This document shows positions 1-8,026 of a stretch of DNA of 64,000 nucleotides, in pieces. Below the pieces are notes generated by a model. That model saw nothing but the letters and a program-made list of their open reading frames with translations. It had not been told where the DNA came from and did no database searches. Positions within the stretch are counted from its first letter, which is position 1. The number at the start of each line of letters is the position of its first letter. This DNA is from Sphingomonas abaci (GTDB lineage: Bacteria > Pseudomonadota > Alphaproteobacteria > Sphingomonadales > Sphingomonadaceae): contig NZ_JACHNY010000001.1 of assembly GCF_014199625.1 (NCBI RefSeq), positions 372,001 through 436,000 of the forward strand, given 5' to 3'. Position numbers and translations under genes: made by a program.

Positions 1-335
1 GTGCCGCGCTCGTCGCAATGCCCCTCGATGGTGATCCGCACATTGGGATTGCGCTGGAGCCATTCGGCCTGGCTATCGAGGATCGCGCGCGCCTGCGGAT
101 CGATGTCATATTGGTCGAGCCCGAAATGGATCGTGTTCGACGTCACCGAACGCTGGAAGTCCGCGTCGCTGCCCGGCGCCACGCCACTGCCGATCGGACC
201 ACCGGGGCCCGTCTGGCCAGCGGTGCTCGGCGTCTCGGTCGGCGCGGGCGGCAGCACGGCGGGACGCTTCTTGGCGCAGCCGGCCAGCGCCAGCGTGGCG
301 GTGCCGATCAGGATCGCGGTCTTCAGCTTGGTCAT
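1..335 (-). CDS. pal: Peptidoglycan-associated lipoprotein Pal (partial, C-terminus outside window)
   Basis: Outer-membrane lipoprotein that anchors the outer membrane to peptidoglycan and is the terminal partner of the Tol complex. The first 20 residues form a lipoprotein signal peptide ending in the lipobox LAGC. A Pro/Gly/Thr-rich linker of about 35 residues follows, and then the start of the OmpA-like domain: NTIHFGLDQYDIDPQA and later ITIEGHCDERGT, the typical peptidoglycan-binding segment. The gene runs off the left edge after about 111 codons, so the rest of the OmpA domain is not visible. It lies 31 bases after tolB on the same strand and closes the classic tol-pal order, which makes the assignment very safe. 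Confidence 0.95.
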   Translation of the reverse strand, partial: MTKLKTAILIGTATLALAGCAKKRPAVLPPAPTETPSTAGQTGPGGPIGSGVAPGSDADFQRSVTSNTIHFGLDQYDIDPQARAILDSQAEWLQRNPNVRITIEGHCDERG

Positions 336-366
336 GGCATTACTCCCTACAAAGGCATGATGGCAT

Positions 367-1770
367 TCAGGGACGCAGCGGCCCCCAGGCGGGATCGGAG
401 CCGCCCAGCGGGGTCGGGATGCGACGCTCGTTCACGCCGGTCAGGTCGACCATCCACAGTTGCGCCGCGCCGCTCGCCCCGCGCCCGGAGCGATAGAAGG
501 TGATGACGCGGCCATTGGGCGACCAGCTCGGCCCCTCGTCCGACCAGCTGTCGGTCAGCAATTTCTCACCGCCGCCCGATGGGCTCATCACGCCGATGCG
601 GAAATTGCCGGCCAGCTTGGTGAAAGCGATCAGGTCGCCGCGCGGGCTCCATACCGGCGTCGCATAACGGCCGCCGCCGAAGCTGATGCGCTGCTGGTTC
701 GAACCGTCGGCGTTCATCGTGTAGATCTGCTGCCCACCCGACCGGTCGCTTTCGAACACGATGCGCGATCCGTCGGGCGAATAGCTGCCGCCGGTGTCGA
801 TGCCGGGCGAATTGGTCAGCCGCTGCGGCGTGCCGCCCTGCGACGACACCCGGTAGATGTCGGTATTGCCGCCGACCGCCATCGAGAACAGAATCCAGCG
901 GCCATCGGGCGAGAAGCGCGGCGCGAAGGTCAGGTTGGCGTTCTGCACCACCCGGCGCGGCCGCCCCGATCCCAGGTCGTAGACATAGATGGACGGCCGG
1001 TCGTTCTCGTAGCTCATATAGACGATCGACTGCTGGTTCGGCGCGAAGCGCGGCGTCAGCACGATCGACTGGCCGTTGGTCAGGAAGCGGTGGTTGGCGC
1101 CGTCCTGGTCCATGATCGCCAGCCGTTTGATGCGCTTGCCCTTCGGCCCCGTCTCCGAAACATAGACGACGCGGCTGTCGAAATAGGGCTTCTCGCCGGT
1201 CAGGCGCGAATAGACGGTGTCGGCGCACTTGTGCCCGGCGCGCCGCCAGTCGGCCGGCGGCACCACGAAGCCCTGGCGCACCAGCTCGCGCTGCGCCGAC
1301 ACGTCGTAGAGATAGCAACCGACCGTCAGCGTGCCGTCGCCATTGGCGCGGACATAGCCCTGGACCAGCGCCTGCGCCGCCGTGCCCCGCCAATAGTCGA
1401 AGGCGGGCGCGGTCACCTCCGGAAAGCCGACCGCGCGCAACTGGCCCGGCGACAGCGGCGTGAACAGGCCCGAATTGCGCAGGTCGTTGGCGACGATGTC
1501 CGACAATTGCCGGCCGAGCGTATCGGTCGCGCCGGCCGGCGTCTGGACCACGGCGGGGGTCGGCATGACCGGGATGGCGATCGGCGTCGGCTGCGACGTG
1601 CCGCCCTCGACATCGACGATCAAGCCGCCGGCCTGGTCGTCGGCGGGAAGCTGCGCCTGAGCCGGCGCGGCGGCTTGCGGGGTCGATTGCGGCGGCGGCG
1701 CGGCCGGCTCCTGCGCCATCGCGGCGGCGGTGCCGAGCAGCAGGGCGAGCGTCAGTGTCTTGCGGAACAT
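367..1770 (-). CDS. tolB: Tol-Pal system beta-propeller protein TolB
   Basis: Periplasmic protein that interacts with Pal and TolA. A signal peptide (MFRKTLTLALLLGTAAAMAQ) is followed by an acidic Pro/Ala/Gln-rich stretch. Next comes the N-terminal TolB domain (LSDIVANDLRNSGLF), then WD40-like propeller repeats with the typical pattern FSPDGRWILF, YSPDGSRIVF, WSPRGDLIAF and WSPNGRVITF. The length is about 467 residues, slightly longer than usual because of the low-complexity N-terminal insert. I chose the ATG at 1770, which has GAGG 7 bases upstream. An in-frame ATG at 1776 and a TTG at 1782 that overlaps the tolA stop are alternatives. It follows tolA with almost no gap. Confidence 0.95.
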   Translation of the reverse strand: MFRKTLTLALLLGTAAAMAQEPAAPPPQSTPQAAAPAQAQLPADDQAGGLIVDVEGGTSQPTPIAIPVMPTPAVVQTPAGATDTLGRQLSDIVANDLRNSGLFTPLSPGQLRAVGFPEVTAPAFDYWRGTAAQALVQGYVRANGDGTLTVGCYLYDVSAQRELVRQGFVVPPADWRRAGHKCADTVYSRLTGEKPYFDSRVVYVSETGPKGKRIKRLAIMDQDGANHRFLTNGQSIVLTPRFAPNQQSIVYMSYENDRPSIYVYDLGSGRPRRVVQNANLTFAPRFSPDGRWILFSMAVGGNTDIYRVSSQGGTPQRLTNSPGIDTGGSYSPDGSRIVFESDRSGGQQIYTMNADGSNQQRISFGGGRYATPVWSPRGDLIAFTKLAGNFRIGVMSPSGGGEKLLTDSWSDEGPSWSPNGRVITFYRSGRGASGAAQLWMVDLTGVNERRIPTPLGGSDPAWGPLRP

Positions 1771-1778
1771 GGTCATCC

Positions 1779-2828
1779 TCAACCCAGCAGATTGTAGCGG
1801 AGCGTGAAATTGCTCCAGCCATTGGGCACGTCATAAAGCTCGGGCGGCAGATCGCGCAAAGGCGAACAGCCGACGAAGGTCGCGATCGCCAGATCGTCGA
1901 CCCGCTCGACGTAGCGGCGATTTTCGTCATCGACGCCGGTATGGCCGACGACGCGCGGCCGCGACGCCAGGCTGCCGTCGCGGTTCAGGCGCAGGTTGAT
2001 CGCGACGCGGATCCGCTCCGCGCCGGGGCCGGGCGAGACCTGGCGGTTGGCGCAGGGCTGGACCTGGCGCTTGATCGCCGATCCGATATTCGCCGCGGCC
2101 TGCGCGCCCATCTTGGCGGCGGGCGCGGCGGCGGCCTTGGCGGGCGACGGCGTGTCGCTCAGGCCCTTCAGGAAATCGGCGCCGAGCCGCGAGCCGCGCG
2201 GCTTGGCCGCGGTGGCGGTGGCCGACTTGCCCTCGCCTTTGGTCGCAGCCGGCTTGGCGGCGGCGGGCTTGGCGTCCGGCTTCGCCTTGGCGGGCGCGGC
2301 GGCGGGCTTGGCGGGCGACGGCTTGGCAGCAGCCTTGGCGGGCGCGGGCGCGGGCTTGGCTGCCACCTTGGGCTGCGGCTTGGCCGGTTCGGCCGCCGGG
2401 GTCGGGCGCTTCGGCCGGGGCTGAGGTTTGGGCACCGGCTTCGGCGCAGGCGCGGGCTTGGGCGCAGGCGCCCGCACCGGTTCGGGCGCGGGCTTGGGTG
2501 GCGCGGGTTTCGGCGCAGGAGCCGGCTTCGGGGCCGGTTCCGGCGGTGCGGGCTCCGGTGCAGGCTCTGGCTCCGGCGCGGATTCCGCTTTGGGCGCGGC
2601 GGCCTCTTCCGGCGCACCTTGGTCGGGGGCGACGGAAGGCGCAGGCGGCTGGTTCGGCGTCGGCGAGGTCTGTTCCAGCGCGACGTCGGGGACCAGCGAG
2701 ATGTCGATCGGCGGGTGACTGAGCTTCAGCGGATTCGGCGTGGCGAGAAACCCGACCGAGAGCAGGCCGAAGAGCACGCCATGCCCCGCGACCGCGACCC
2801 CGAGCGCGATCTTCTCGCGGCGGTCCAT
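1779..2828 (-). CDS. tolA: Cell envelope integrity protein TolA (TonB-like energy transducer)
   Basis: Inner-membrane protein that spans the periplasm and passes proton-motive-force energy from TolQR to TolB/Pal. It has a short cytoplasmic start (MDRREK) and one membrane helix at about residues 7-29. A long extended region at roughly 60-235 is almost pure Pro/Ala/Lys/Glu, with repeated PAPKPAP-type units. A compact C-terminal domain at about 245-349 contains a conserved-looking Cys pair region (QPCANRQVSP, FVGCSPLRDLPPEL) as in alphaproteobacterial TolA/TonB C-termini. The low-complexity region is the most variable part and opens long spurious frames on the other strand. Its start overlaps the tolR stop by one base (TGATG). 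Confidence 0.92.
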   Translation of the reverse strand: MDRREKIALGVAVAGHGVLFGLLSVGFLATPNPLKLSHPPIDISLVPDVALEQTSPTPNQPPAPSVAPDQGAPEEAAAPKAESAPEPEPAPEPAPPEPAPKPAPAPKPAPPKPAPEPVRAPAPKPAPAPKPVPKPQPRPKRPTPAAEPAKPQPKVAAKPAPAPAKAAAKPSPAKPAAAPAKAKPDAKPAAAKPAATKGEGKSATATAAKPRGSRLGADFLKGLSDTPSPAKAAAAPAAKMGAQAAANIGSAIKRQVQPCANRQVSPGPGAERIRVAINLRLNRDGSLASRPRVVGHTGVDDENRRYVERVDDLAIATFVGCSPLRDLPPELYDVPNGWSNFTLRYNLLG

Positions 2829-3253
2829 CAGCCTTCCACCGTCACCAGCGCGACGCGGTTCAGGCCGGCGCGATTGAGCTCGCCCATGACCCGCATCACC
2901 TTGCCGTAATCCAGCGCCTTGTCCGCGCGCAGATAGACCTGCGGCGGCTCGGCTCCCTTGGCGGCAGCGCGGATCGCATCGAGCCGCGCGGGCAGCGCCG
3001 CCTCAGTGATCTCGTCATCTCCGACATAGAGCCGGCCCTCGGCGTCCAGCGACACCGCGATCGGCTCCTGGTCCTGGTCCAGCGCCTTGGCGCGCGTGTC
3101 GGGCAGATTCACCGGCACGCCGGTGGTCAGCAGCGGCGCGGTGACCATGAAGATGATCAGGAGCACCAGCATCACGTCGACCAGCGGCGTGACGTTGATC
3201 TCCGCCATCGGCGCACGCCGGCCCTTGCGGCCGGAGGGCAGGTTCATCGCCAC
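2828..3253 (-). CDS. tolR: Biopolymer transport protein TolR (ExbD family)
   Basis: Component of the inner-membrane TolQR proton channel. The 141 residues fit the family. A basic cytoplasmic N-terminus (SGRKGRRAP) is followed by the membrane helix with the conserved motif NVTPLVDVMLVLLIIFMV; Asp26 is the proton-carrying aspartate. The periplasmic ExbD/TolR domain follows, with VNLPDT and YLRADKALDYGKVM. It lies 4 bases after tolQ and overlaps tolA by one base, so the three are surely co-translated. A second, clearly different ExbD lies at the far end of the window. Confidence 0.95.
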   Translation of the reverse strand: MAMNLPSGRKGRRAPMAEINVTPLVDVMLVLLIIFMVTAPLLTTGVPVNLPDTRAKALDQDQEPIAVSLDAEGRLYVGDDEITEAALPARLDAIRAAAKGAEPPQVYLRADKALDYGKVMRVMGELNRAGLNRVALVTVEG

Positions 3254-3257
3254 GGGC

Positions 3258-3950
3258 TCACCGCGCCCCGTCCAGCTGGCGCGACAGCGTGGTGTGGAAG
3301 CCGTCGGCGAAGCGGTGGAGCGAGGCCTCGACCTTGTTCACGCCGTGGCTGAACCGGTTGTACGCGATCACGGCGGGGATGGCGGCGAACAGGCCGATGG
3401 CGGTCGCGAACAGCGCCTCGGCGATGCCGGGCGCGACCACCGCCAGCGACGAATTCTGCGCCGAGGCGATGCCGGTGAAGGCGCGCATGATGCCCCAGAC
3501 CGTGCCGAACAGCCCGACGAACGGTGCGACCGAACCGACCGTCGCCAGCACGTTCAACCGGTCAGACAGCTTGTCGATTTCCAGCGCGGAGGCCGCGCCC
3601 ATCGCGGTCGCCAGCCGTTCGCGCGTGCCGTCGCGGTCGATCGGCTCGTGCGCGGTGGAGCGCCGCCACTCCTGCACGCCGGCGGCGAAGACGCGGGCGC
3701 TGGGGATGTCGAGACTGGCCTCCGCCTTGTGGAAGGCGTCGATATCGTCCGCCTTCCAGAAATCGCGCTCGAACCGCGCCATCTCGCGCCGGGTGCGGCG
3801 CAGCCGGCCGACAAAGGCGATGATGATCGCCCAAGTCCAGATGCTGGCGGCGAGCAGGCCAAGCATCACCAGCTTCACGACCACATCGGCCTGAAGGAAC
3901 AGCGCGACCGGCGACAGCGTCGCCGCATCCATGTTGAACACCGGATTCAT
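3258..3950 (-). CDS. tolQ: Proton channel subunit TolQ (MotA/TolQ/ExbB family)
   Basis: Inner-membrane subunit that forms the proton channel with TolR. At 230 residues it is the usual length. Three membrane helices can be seen: residues about 24-50 (VVKLVMLGLLAASIWTWAII), 132-155 (the conserved VGSVAPFVGLFGTVWGIM segment) and 172-196 (EALFATAIGLFAAIPAVIAYN). A large cytoplasmic loop separates helices 1 and 2. The ATG overlaps the last four bases of ybgC (ATGA), the usual coupling in this operon. Confidence 0.96.
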   Translation of the reverse strand: MNPVFNMDAATLSPVALFLQADVVVKLVMLGLLAASIWTWAIIIAFVGRLRRTRREMARFERDFWKADDIDAFHKAEASLDIPSARVFAAGVQEWRRSTAHEPIDRDGTRERLATAMGAASALEIDKLSDRLNVLATVGSVAPFVGLFGTVWGIMRAFTGIASAQNSSLAVVAPGIAEALFATAIGLFAAIPAVIAYNRFSHGVNKVEASLHRFADGFHTTLSRQLDGAR

Positions 3951-4405
3951 TTCGGGCCCCCTTGAGCCAGCAACTGGGTATAGATGTCGAGCCAGCCGCG
4001 CGGTTGGCGGCGCGGCCGGCCGGTGGGCGCGACGAACGCCACGACCACCCGCGCTTGCGCGAGTAGAACCGCGTCGCGCCTGACTGTCTGATGAATGACG
4101 ACGCGGGCCGGCGTCACCTCGACCAAGGTCGATGCCACGATCAGGGCATCGTCGAGCCGGGCAGGTGCCAGATAGCGGATATGCAGGTCGGCGACCGCAT
4201 AGGCCCCCTCGCCAGCCTCGACTGCGGCGCGCTGGTCGATCCCGGCTTCGCGCAGCATGTCGGACCGGGCGCGCTCCATGTAGCGCAGGTAATTGGCGTG
4301 ATAGACCACGCCCGACAGGTCGGTATCCTCGTAATAGACGCGCACCGGCAGGCGATGCTCGCCTCCCGTGAAATGCCCCGCCATCGGTTGATCCGGCCCG
4401 GTCAT
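3947..4405 (-). CDS. ybgC: Tol-Pal-associated acyl-CoA thioesterase YbgC
   Basis: Hot-dog-fold thioesterase that heads the Tol-Pal operon in most proteobacteria. The signature YYEDTDLSGVVYHANYLRYM is intact, including the catalytic Asp, and the rest follows the 4-hydroxybenzoyl-CoA thioesterase/YbgC pattern (HIRYLAPARLDD, VVIHQTVRRD). The 152 residues include a slightly long N-terminus; an in-frame ATG at residue 8 could be the true start. It is the first gene of the minus-strand tol operon, so its promoter should lie in 4406-4519, which is shared with the divergent VOC gene. Confidence 0.93.
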   Translation of the reverse strand: MTGPDQPMAGHFTGGEHRLPVRVYYEDTDLSGVVYHANYLRYMERARSDMLREAGIDQRAAVEAGEGAYAVADLHIRYLAPARLDDALIVASTLVEVTPARVVIHQTVRRDAVLLAQARVVVAFVAPTGRPRRQPRGWLDIYTQLLAQGGPK

Positions 4406-4519
4406 GCCCCTGCCGTTAACGCAACCTTTCCACGGGTGGAACCCCGCACCATGATTGCCGCCGGCCGGCGGTCGAATTACGCATGATGCCGATCAGTACG
4501 CGGCAACAGGAGAGACGCC

Positions 4520-4924
4520 ATGGCCGAACGTCCCGTCAGCGGAGTCACGCCCTTCCTCACCATCAGCGAGCGGCGCGGCGCGGAGGCGCTGACCTTCTAC
4601 CAGCGCGCCTTCGCCGCCGAGATCGTGGAACGCAACGTCGCCGAGGACGGCCAGCGGCTGATGCAGGCATCGCTGCGGATCAATGGCGGCTGGATCATGC
4701 TGTCGGACGAGTTTCCCGAATGGCGCGGCCATGCCGAGCCGGCCCCGCAAGGCGTGACGCTGCACCTGCAGGTCGATGACGCCGACCGCTGGACCGATCG
4801 CGCCGTCGCGGCGGGCGCCACGCTGACCATGAAGGTCGGCGACCAGTTCTGGGGTGACCGTTATGGTCAGGTGAGCGATCCGTTCGGCCATCGCTGGTCG
4901 ATCGGATCGCCCATTTGCCGTTAG
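4520..4924 (+). CDS. VOC family (glyoxalase/PhnB-like) protein
   Basis: Small protein of 134 residues with the PhnB/3-demethylubiquinone methyltransferase-like VOC fold. It contains VTPFLTISERRGAEALTFYQRAF, then IMLSDEFPEW, VTLHLQVDD and a C-terminal WGDRYGQVSDPFGHRWSI, the last being typical of this subgroup. VOC proteins bind a metal and act on small molecules, but the substrate of this one cannot be read from the sequence. A good ribosome binding site (AGGAG) lies about 8 bases before the ATG. It is a single plus-strand gene between two minus-strand operons, so probably monocistronic. Confidence 0.85.
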   Translation: MAERPVSGVTPFLTISERRGAEALTFYQRAFAAEIVERNVAEDGQRLMQASLRINGGWIMLSDEFPEWRGHAEPAPQGVTLHLQVDDADRWTDRAVAAGATLTMKVGDQFWGDRYGQVSDPFGHRWSIGSPICR

Positions 4925-4929
4925 GCGGG

Positions 4930-5949
4930 TCAGGCCGCCCGCTTCTCCAGCGCGCCGGCCGCCTCGGTCATCAGCTCGGCGATGATGTCGGCGAGCGGCT
5001 CCTCGCGCGTGACCATGCCCACCGACTGGCCGGCCATGACGCTGCCATGCTCGACATCGCCATCGATCACCGCGCGGCGCAGCGCCCCCGCCCAGTAATG
5101 CTCGATCTGGAGCTGCGCCTCGGCCATGGCCACCGCGCCCTCGTCGAGCGACTGGGCGACCTCGCGCTGCTTGGCGGTGAACAGCTCGCCCCCGGCATTC
5201 TTCAGCGCGCGCACCGGAATGACCGGCAGCCGCGGATCGATCTGCACCGACGCCACCGCGTCGCGCGCCGAGGCGCGGATGAAGGCGCGCTTGAAATTGG
5301 GATGCGCGATCGACTCGGTTGCGCAGACGAACCGCGTGCCGAGCTGGACGCCGGCGGCGCCCATGTCGAGATAGCCGGCGATCGCTTCGCCCCGCCCGAT
5401 CCCGCCCGCCACGAACACCGGCACCTGATCGGCGATCACCGGCAGCATCTCCTGCGCCAGCACGCTGGTCGAGACGGGGCCGATATGGCCGCCCGCCTCC
5501 ATCCCCTCGATCACCAACGCGTCGACGCCCGAACGGATCAGCTTCTTGGCCAGCGACAGCGCCGGCGCGAAGCAGATCACCTTCGCGCCCGTTGCCTTGA
5601 TCGCCTCCAGCGCGCCCTTGGGCGGCAGGCCGCCGGCGAGCACGACATGGCCGACCCCGTGCCGGCCGCACACCGCGATCAGTTCGAACAGGTCGGGATG
5701 CATGGTGATCAGGTTGACGCCGAACGGCCTGGCCGTCAGCGCCTTCGTCCCCGCGATCTCCGCGTCGAGCAGCGCCGGGGTCATCGCGCCGCACGCGATC
5801 ACACCGAACCCACCGGCATTGGACATCGCCGCGACCAGGTTGCGCTCGCTGACCCACGACATGGCTCCGGCCATGATCGCGACCTCGCTGCCCAGGAAGT
5901 CCGCGCCGCGCGCCATGCGGCGCTGGAGCCGCTCCTGCCCGATCGTCAA
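4930..5949 (-). CDS. Nitronate monooxygenase-like flavoprotein (2-nitropropane dioxygenase family)
   Basis: FMN-dependent TIM-barrel enzyme of the nitronate monooxygenase/FabK-like family. Visible motifs are MAGAMSWVSERNLVAAMSNAGGFGVIACGAM at the N-terminus (split here as GAMSWVSE and NAGGFGVIA), GMEAGGHIG, VFVAGGIGRGEAIAGYL and GAAGVQLGTRFV, which form the flavin phosphate site. The start is uncertain. A TTG at 5949 overlaps the lysC stop and has GAGG 8 bases upstream, giving 339 residues. The first ATG, at 5916, gives 328 residues but has only a distant ribosome binding site. Translational coupling to lysC is likely, although no metabolic link is obvious. Confidence 0.85.
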   Translation of the reverse strand: MTIGQERLQRRMARGADFLGSEVAIMAGAMSWVSERNLVAAMSNAGGFGVIACGAMTPALLDAEIAGTKALTARPFGVNLITMHPDLFELIAVCGRHGVGHVVLAGGLPPKGALEAIKATGAKVICFAPALSLAKKLIRSGVDALVIEGMEAGGHIGPVSTSVLAQEMLPVIADQVPVFVAGGIGRGEAIAGYLDMGAAGVQLGTRFVCATESIAHPNFKRAFIRASARDAVASVQIDPRLPVIPVRALKNAGGELFTAKQREVAQSLDEGAVAMAEAQLQIEHYWAGALRRAVIDGDVEHGSVMAGQSVGMVTREEPLADIIAELMTEAAGALEKRAA

Positions 5950-7205
5950 GCCCCCACCTCGGCGTCGAGGCCATAGGCGGTGTGGAGCACGCGGACCGCG
6001 AGCTCGGTCTCGTCCTCGTGGATCAGCACGCTGACCTTGATCTCCGAGGTGGAGATGGCCTGGATGTTGATGCCGCGTGCGCCCAGGGTCGTGAACATGG
6101 TCGAGGCGACGCCGGCATGGCTGCGCATGCCGACGCCCACCACCGAGATCTTGGCGACGCGCGTATCGTGGCTGAGGTCGGTGAAGCCGATCGCGCCGCG
6201 CGCCTGATTCAGCGCCTCCATCGAGCGGGCCAGGTCCGCCGAGGGCACCGTGAAGGTCACGTCGGTCGAGCCATGGTCGTGCGCAATGTTCTGGATGATC
6301 ATGTCGACGTTGATGTTCGCCGCCGCCAGCGGTTCGAAGATCGCGGCCACCGCGCCGGGCTTGTCCGGCACCGCGACCAGCGTGATCTTGGCCTCGTTCT
6401 TGTCGTGCGCGATGCCGGTGATGAGCTGGCGTTCCACGTCGTCGATCTCCTCTTCGCCCACGATCATCGTACCGGGCAGCGTGTCCGCCATCGGGGCATC
6501 GTCGCCAGTGAAGGACGACAATACCTGGACGCGGACCTGTTCCTTCATCGCCAGACCCACCGAGCGGGTCTGGAGCACCTTCGCCCCCACCGAGGCGAGT
6601 TCGAGCATTTCCTCGTACGTCACGCGGTGCAGCTTGCGCGCGCGGGGCACGATGCGCGGGTCGGTCGTATAGACGCCGTCGACATCGGTGTAGATGTCGC
6701 ACCGGTCCGCCTTCATCGCCGCCGCCACCGCGACCGCGGAGGTGTCGGAGCCGCCACGGCCAAGCGTGGTGATGCGGTTGTCCGCCGACACGCCCTGGAA
6801 GCCCGGGATCACCGCCACCTCGCCCTGCGCCAGGCTGGCGTCGAGCGCGGCGGTGTCGATCGTGCCGATCCGCGCCTTGGCATGGGCGTCGTCGGTGTGG
6901 ATCGGGAGCTGCCAGCCGAGCCAAGAGCGCGCGGGCACGCCGATCGCCTGAAGCGCGATGGCGAGCAGACCGCTGGTCACCTGCTCGCCCGACGAGACGA
7001 CCGCGTCATATTCGCGCGGGTCGTAGAGCGCCGAGGCCTCGCGGCAGAAGCCAACCAGCCGGTCCGTCTCGCCCGCCATGGCCGACACGACGACCGCGAC
7101 CTGGTTTCCGGCATCGACCTCGCGTTTGACGCGCGCGGCGACGCTCCGGATGCGCTCGATCCCGGCCATCGACGTGCCGCCGAACTTCATCACGATACGC
7201 GCCAT
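5946..7205 (-). CDS. lysC: Aspartate kinase (LysC)
   Basis: Catalyses phosphorylation of aspartate, the first step towards lysine, threonine and methionine. It starts with the kinase motif MARIVMKFGGTSM, followed by GRGGSDTSAVAVAAAM and the FTGDDAP segment. The amino-acid kinase domain covers about residues 1-235. Two ACT domains fill residues about 265-419 (ITLVAVPDKPGAVAAIF, ISVVGVGMRSHAGVASTMF) and are the site of feedback inhibition. At 419 residues it has the usual monofunctional length. I chose the ATG at 7205 because the family begins MxxIVxKFGGTS; an ATG four codons upstream at 7217 is possible. It is divergent from ubiG. Confidence 0.95.
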   Translation of the reverse strand: MARIVMKFGGTSMAGIERIRSVAARVKREVDAGNQVAVVVSAMAGETDRLVGFCREASALYDPREYDAVVSSGEQVTSGLLAIALQAIGVPARSWLGWQLPIHTDDAHAKARIGTIDTAALDASLAQGEVAVIPGFQGVSADNRITTLGRGGSDTSAVAVAAAMKADRCDIYTDVDGVYTTDPRIVPRARKLHRVTYEEMLELASVGAKVLQTRSVGLAMKEQVRVQVLSSFTGDDAPMADTLPGTMIVGEEEIDDVERQLITGIAHDKNEAKITLVAVPDKPGAVAAIFEPLAAANINVDMIIQNIAHDHGSTDVTFTVPSADLARSMEALNQARGAIGFTDLSHDTRVAKISVVGVGMRSHAGVASTMFTTLGARGINIQAISTSEIKVSVLIHEDETELAVRVLHTAYGLDAEVGA

Positions 7206-7257
7206 GCTCGGTGCCATTCTCCTTGGGTGGAAGCGGCGGCCCTGATAGGTAGCGAAA

Positions 7258-8013
7258 ATGGCCATGACAAGTGACGCCGCCGCCCCGGCACCCGCAAGCA
7301 GTTCGATCCTTCCCGCCGAAGCGGCCCATTTCGGCAAGCTGGCGGCCGAATGGTGGGACCCCCGGGGGTCGTCGGCGATGCTCCACCGGCTCAATCCGGT
7401 GCGGCTCGGCTATGTCCGCGCAGCCATCGATTCGCATTGGGACGGCGATGCGACCAGCTTCGCGCCGCTCAAGGGCAAACGCGCGCTGGATGTCGGCTGC
7501 GGCGCGGGGCTGCTGTGCGAGCCGCTGGCGCGGATGGGCGCCGCCGTCACCGGGCTGGATGCCGCGCCGGAGAACATCGCCGCCGCCGCCGCCCATGCCG
7601 CGGCAGGCGGTCTGACGATCGACTACCGCGCGGGCAGCGTCGAGCATCTGGCCGGTGAGCGGTTCGACCTGGTGACCTGCCTGGAGGTGATCGAACATGT
7701 CGCGCGGCCCGCCGCCTTCGTCGCCGGGCTGGCGGGCGCCTTGGCGCCGGGCGGGCTGATGATCCTGTCCACCCCCAACCGCACCGCCCTGTCCCGCTTC
7801 GCGCTGGTCGACGCGGCGGAGGCGGTCGGCGCCATCCCGCGCGGGACGCACGACTGGGACAAGTTCCTGACGCCCGACGAACTCACCACCCTGCTGGCGA
7901 GCGAGGGCCTGGCGGTGCGCGACGTCACTGGCCTGGTCTTCTCGCCTACCCGCGGCTTTGCGCTGGGGTCGTCAACCGCGCTCGACTATCTGGTCACGGT
8001 CACGCACTCCTGA
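7258..8013 (+). CDS. ubiG: Bifunctional 2-polyprenyl-6-hydroxyphenol methylase / 3-demethylubiquinol O-methyltransferase UbiG
   Basis: SAM-dependent methyltransferase that performs both O-methylations of ubiquinone synthesis. Motif I of the Rossmann fold is LDVGCGAGLLCEPLARMGA, followed by VTGLDAAPENI and LVTCLEVIEHV. The N-terminal family signature HFGKLAAEWWDPRGSSAMLHRLNPVR and the C-terminal GTHDWDKFLTPDEL are specific to UbiG. The length of 251 residues is normal. It lies divergent from lysC and ends 13 bases from the convergent AI-2E gene. An alternative ATG occurs two codons in. Confidence 0.95.
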   Translation: MAMTSDAAAPAPASSSILPAEAAHFGKLAAEWWDPRGSSAMLHRLNPVRLGYVRAAIDSHWDGDATSFAPLKGKRALDVGCGAGLLCEPLARMGAAVTGLDAAPENIAAAAAHAAAGGLTIDYRAGSVEHLAGERFDLVTCLEVIEHVARPAAFVAGLAGALAPGGLMILSTPNRTALSRFALVDAAEAVGAIPRGTHDWDKFLTPDELTTLLASEGLAVRDVTGLVFSPTRGFALGSSTALDYLVTVTHS

Positions 8014-8026
8014 GGCCGCCGGGGCG

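Noticed and set aside
2168..2718. Several Arg/Pro- or Gly/Ala-rich frames over the tolA repeat region
   Set aside because: They arise from the Pro/Ala/Lys codon repeats of tolA read in other frames.
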